Assembly (NCBI GenBank): GCA_015688915.1
Contig: JAATGX010000211.1
Coordinates: 1 to 41,736, forward strand
Length of the DNA stretch: 41,736 nt
From: Desulfuromonadales bacterium
Lineage (GTDB): Bacteria; Desulfobacterota; Desulfuromonadia; Geobacterales; Pseudopelobacteraceae
Direction of reading: 5' to 3'
Position 1 is the first letter of the stretch, and each line of letters opens with the position of its first letter. The notes under the pieces are model-generated. The model did no database searches. It had not been told where the DNA came from and was given only the letters and a program-made list of their open reading frames with translations. The position numbers were made by a program, and so were the translations under genes. Positions 38,857 to 41,736 of the stretch are shown here, piece after piece.

Positions 38857-40175
38857 GTGACGAAAAACCGAAGATCAAGAAACCGCGCGGCAAGGCGCAC
38901 CTCATCTCCGGCAAATGTATCGCCTGCGGCGCCCGGTGCCAGAGCGTCTGCCCGGTCAACGCAGTCGAGATGAACGACGCCGGCGAGCCGATCATTATTC
39001 CGGAGAAATGCATCGGCTGCGTCAAATGCGTCAAGATCTGCCCGGCCGAGGCGTTGGAGATGTTCTTCACCCCCGAGGAACTGAAGATCCTGGAGCAACT
39101 GGCCGCCTCTGCCGTTCCCGCTGAAGAGGAAATCGACCCTGAGGCCGCGGCCCTGGCGGAAAAGCTGGCCCGGTACCGCGGGGTGTGGGTCTTTGTGGAG
39201 CAGACCGAGGGTGAACCGGCCAAGGTTTCCTGGGAACTGCTGGGCGTGGGCGCTCAACTGGCCGCCTCCCTGGGTGTGGAATTATCCGCCCTGGTGATCG
39301 GTGAGAACGTCGAACACCTCTGTCATGAAGCCTTTGTCCACGGCGCCCAAAAAGCCTACCTCGTGGATGCCCCGGTCTTTCGCAACTATCGCACCGAGGC
39401 CTACGTCGAAGCCTGCTGCCATTTGATCGAGGCCTACAAGCCGGAGGTGATCCTGATGGGCGCCACCGGCATGGGACGCGATCTGGCCGGGGCGGTCGCC
39501 ACCCGCGTCGGCACCGGTCTGACCGCCGACTGCACCGGTCTGGGGATCGACGATAAACGTAACCTGATGCAGACCCGCCCCGCGTTTGGCGGCAACATCA
39601 TGGCCACCATCATGTGCGATAAATTCCGTCCCCAGATGGCCACGGTCCGCCCCAACGTCATGCCCATGCCGGAGGCGAAGCCGGGTGCGAAAGGCGCCAT
39701 CATTCGCGATGCGTTCACGGTTCCCGAGGAGAACATCCTCACCAAGGTGATCGAGATCATTCGGGATGCCAAGAGCAAAGACCATGTGGATATCACCGGC
39801 GCCGATTTCATCGTTTCCGGCGGTCGCGGCATGATGGCCCCCGAGAACTTTGCCCTGTTGCAGGAATTGGCCGATGAGCTGGGCGGCGTGGTGGGCGGCT
39901 CCAGAAGCGCCATCGACGCCGGCTGGCTGCCCCAGGACCGCCAGGTGGGGCAGACCGGCAAAACCGTGCGCCCCAAGATCTACATCGCCTGCGGCATATC
40001 GGGCGCCATCCAGCATCTGGTGGGCATGCAGGATTCGGACATGGTCATCGCCATCAACCGGGACCGCCAGGCCCCGATCTTCGAGGTGGCCACCTACGGC
40101 ATCGTCGGAGACCTGTTCCAGGTGATCCCGGCCATTACGAAGCGGATACGTGAACTGAAAGGAGCAAGGGACTAG
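38853..40175 (+). CDS. etfA: Electron transfer flavoprotein alpha subunit with N-terminal ferredoxin domain
   Basis: The 440-residue product is longer than common EtfA (about 320) because it starts with a two-cluster ferredoxin domain. Cysteines lie at 22, 25, 29 and 33 (CIACGARCQSVCP, with an extra residue between the second and third) and at 53, 56, 59 and 63 (CIGCVKCVKICP). The EtfA part follows from about residue 110, with the FAD region SGGRGMMAPENF and GGSRSAIDAGWLPQDRQVGQ at about 345-366. Similar fusions occur in CarE of Acetobacterium and in Geobacter. The stop codon TAG lies inside a dispersed repeat. Confidence 0.96.
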   Translation: MSDEKPKIKKPRGKAHLISGKCIACGARCQSVCPVNAVEMNDAGEPIIIPEKCIGCVKCVKICPAEALEMFFTPEELKILEQLAASAVPAEEEIDPEAAALAEKLARYRGVWVFVEQTEGEPAKVSWELLGVGAQLAASLGVELSALVIGENVEHLCHEAFVHGAQKAYLVDAPVFRNYRTEAYVEACCHLIEAYKPEVILMGATGMGRDLAGAVATRVGTGLTADCTGLGIDDKRNLMQTRPAFGGNIMATIMCDKFRPQMATVRPNVMPMPEAKPGAKGAIIRDAFTVPEENILTKVIEIIRDAKSKDHVDITGADFIVSGGRGMMAPENFALLQELADELGGVVGGSRSAIDAGWLPQDRQVGQTGKTVRPKIYIACGISGAIQHLVGMQDSDMVIAINRDRQAPIFEVATYGIVGDLFQVIPAITKRIRELKGARD

Positions 40176-40239
40176 GGACTAGGGACCGGGGACCGGTAAA
40201 TGCCTCTACCAATCCCCAGTCCCCAGTCCCCAGTCCCTG
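40168..40239. repeat. GGGACT/AGTCCCC inverted repeat array
   Basis: The left part has GGGACTA twice, then GGGACC and GGGGACCGG (40168-40196). The right part has AGTCCCC-type units, about three and a half copies (40211-40239). They form an imperfect inverted array around TAAATGCCTCTACC. It overlaps the last codons of etfA and ends 9 nt before the next ATG. Confidence 0.85.
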
Positions 40240-40247
40240 AAATTGCC

Positions 40248-41736
40248 ATGACACCCAACCCGACCATATTCACTCCCCTCCTGATCCTGTCGCTCGGCAT
40301 CTTCGCCTGGGGCTGTTGGCGCCGGTTCTCCCTGGTGACCCTGGGCAGGCCCGAAGGGCGTTTCGATAACATCGGCCAGCGCATCGGCGAGATGCTGCTG
40401 TACGCCTTCGGCCAGAAACGGGTGCTGGCCAAACCGTTCGGCGTCAACCACGCCGTCATCTTCTGGTCCTTTATCGTCCTGCTGATAGCCAACGGCGAAT
40501 TCATGCTGCATGGCATGTTTCCCGCCATCAGCCTGGAGCACCTCCCTCAGGGCATCTACCATCCGCTGTTGCTGATTCTGGACATCATCTCGCTCCTGGC
40601 GCTGGCCGCCGTGAGCATCGCCGCCGTCCGCCGGGCCGTTTCCCCCCCTTATCCCGAGGCCCGCACGCCGGAGGCCTTTTTCATTCTCTCCCTGATCGCC
40701 CTGCTGATGCTGGCCTCGTTCGGCATCAACGCCAGCCGCCTGGCCGGCGGAGAGATGGATGGCGCCCTTGCCTGGTTGCCCGTGTCGGGGAAGGTGGCCC
40801 GGTTCATTCCGGCCGCGTCGGCCCAGTCCGTTTATACGGCCTGCTGGTGGCTGCACGCGGTGGCCCTGCTCCTGTTCATGAACTATCTTCCTTACAGCAA
40901 GCACATGCACATCCTGACCGCCATTCCCAACTGTTTCTTTCGCAGGCTGGGAAAGCCCAATACCCAACCACGGGAGGAATTCGTCACCGGCAACAGCTTC
41001 GGTGTCGACCAGGTAGGGCGTTTCACCTGGAAGGACCTGCTGGATTCCCTCGCCTGTACCGAGTGCGGGCGCTGCCAGAACGTCTGTCCGGCCGGCATCA
41101 CCGGCAAACCGCTCAATCCCCGCGCCATCATCCACGATATCAAGGTCAATCTGCTGGAGAACGGCCCGCTGCTGAAAAAGGGAGAGAAACCCGTAACGCC
41201 GCTCATCGGCGACAGCGGTGAGGGAAGTTGCTCCGAAGAGGCCATCTGGTCCTGCACTACCTGTGGCGCCTGCATGGACGCCTGCCCGGTCTTTATCGAA
41301 CAGATGCCCAAGATCATCCAGATGCGCAGGCACCTGGTGGAGAGCGAGGCCAGATTTCCCGAAGAATTGCTGAATCTGTTCGAAAACATGGAAGGGCGCA
41401 GCAACCCGTGGGGCATCGCCCCCACGGAGCGGACCAAGTGGTACAGCCAGTTGGAGGTCAAGCCCTTTGACAAGGAAACCACCGAGTACCTCTTCTATGT
41501 TGGCTGTGCCGGTTCTTTCGACTCGCGTGCCAAGCACGTGACCGTGGCCATGGCCCAGCTCCTGGACAAGGCCGGGGTGTCCTGGGGTGTCCTGGGCAAG
41601 GACGAGAAGTGCTGCGGCGACAGTGTGCGCAGGCTGGGCAACGAATACGTCTTTGACCGGATGGCGAAGGAGAATGCGGCGATCTTTATCGAGCGGGGGG
41701 TAAAGAAAGTCATCACCCAGTGCCCGCACTGCTTCA
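40248..41736 (+). CDS. Membrane-bound Fe-S oxidoreductase, ETF:quinone oxidoreductase type (partial)
   Basis: The frame is open from ATG 40248 to the window end (496 codons) and is cut there. Residues 1-230 hold about five membrane helices like the NarI-type cytochrome b subunit (starting TPNPTIFTPLLILSLGIFAW). Two 4Fe-4S motifs follow, C270/273/276/280 (CTECGRCQNVCP) and C336/339/342/346 (CTTCGACMDACP). Next come CCG-domain segments, YVGCAGSFDSRAKH and DEKCCGDSVRRLG, ending at TQCPHC. This HdrD-like build next to etfBA fits an Etf:menaquinone oxidoreductase. No ribosome binding site is visible before the ATG, because a repeat lies there. On the opposite strand lies a long shadow frame with no family features. 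Confidence 0.9.
   Translation, partial: MTPNPTIFTPLLILSLGIFAWGCWRRFSLVTLGRPEGRFDNIGQRIGEMLLYAFGQKRVLAKPFGVNHAVIFWSFIVLLIANGEFMLHGMFPAISLEHLPQGIYHPLLLILDIISLLALAAVSIAAVRRAVSPPYPEARTPEAFFILSLIALLMLASFGINASRLAGGEMDGALAWLPVSGKVARFIPAASAQSVYTACWWLHAVALLLFMNYLPYSKHMHILTAIPNCFFRRLGKPNTQPREEFVTGNSFGVDQVGRFTWKDLLDSLACTECGRCQNVCPAGITGKPLNPRAIIHDIKVNLLENGPLLKKGEKPVTPLIGDSGEGSCSEEAIWSCTTCGACMDACPVFIEQMPKIIQMRRHLVESEARFPEELLNLFENMEGRSNPWGIAPTERTKWYSQLEVKPFDKETTEYLFYVGCAGSFDSRAKHVTVAMAQLLDKAGVSWGVLGKDEKCCGDSVRRLGNEYVFDRMAKENAAIFIERGVKKVITQCPHCF

Noticed and set aside
40206..41729. A 507-codon open frame on the minus strand
   Set aside because: It is the antisense of the membrane oxidoreductase, whose two 4Fe-4S motifs and CCG segments are clear on the + strand. 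The minus frame is rich in H, Q and G with no family features.

Overview
The window looks like a chromosomal segment from a Geobacter-type delta-proteobacterium (Desulfuromonadia, Geobacterales). This rests on the flagellar gene order, the ferredoxin-fused EtfA followed by a membrane Fe-S oxidoreductase, the high-GC3 coding style, and the G/C-rich three-hairpin intergenic repeats. The assignment comes from gene content only, and the species cannot be named.

Positions 1-26736 hold one almost gapless flagellar cluster, all on the + strand. It begins with the tail of fliF, then fliG, fliH, fliI, fliJ, a MotE-like gene, fliK, flgD, a TIGR02530-type flagellar gene, flgE, fliL, fliM, fliN, fliO, fliP, fliQ, fliR, flhB, flhA, flhF, flhG, fliA, flgF, flgG, flgA, flgH, flgI, flgJ, flgN, flgK and flgL. 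It closes with a clear intrinsic terminator at 26766-26796. Together these genes build the switch complex, the export apparatus, the hook cap and hook-length control, the distal rod, the P and L rings and the hook-filament junction. They also encode the FlhF/FlhG pair that usually sets polar flagellar placement, and sigma-28. Flagellin, flgB, flgC, fliE, motAB, csrA and fliW are not in the window. Many junctions are 4-14 nt overlaps. The few wide gaps (motE-fliK, flgE-fliL, fliP-fliQ, flhB-flhA, flgH-flgI) each hold a repeat, a hairpin or a promoter.

Positions 26737-37539 are an accessory and housekeeping region. A MATE exporter (+) converges on a minus-strand set that reads TetR regulator, flavin reductase-like protein, Fe-S protein, MFS exporter. 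A TetR-type operator palindrome lies 12 bp before the regulator's start, which suggests a self-repressed stress or efflux operon. A LOG-family phosphoribohydrolase, an AI-2E-family membrane protein, peptide deformylase, bacterioferritin and a YdiI/MenI-like thioesterase follow on the + strand. UvrD/PcrA helicase lies on the - strand and shares a CTAG stop palindrome with the thioesterase.

Positions 37540-41736 begin with a 500-bp gene-free region. It carries two perfect palindromes, a candidate promoter and an intrinsic terminator with no assigned gene before it. After it come etfB, a ferredoxin-fused etfA, and a membrane Fe-S oxidoreductase cut off by the window end. These three probably pass electrons from acyl-CoA oxidation to the quinone pool.

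The observations most worth a second look are: a probable CTG start codon for flhB; two inverted copies of an 88-bp three-hairpin element 15 kb apart, plus an unrelated element with the same architecture; a dispersed repeat that supplies the etfA stop codon; the orphan terminator and palindromes before etfB; and the TetR-controlled four-gene operon. I did not find an obviously new defence or biosynthetic system.
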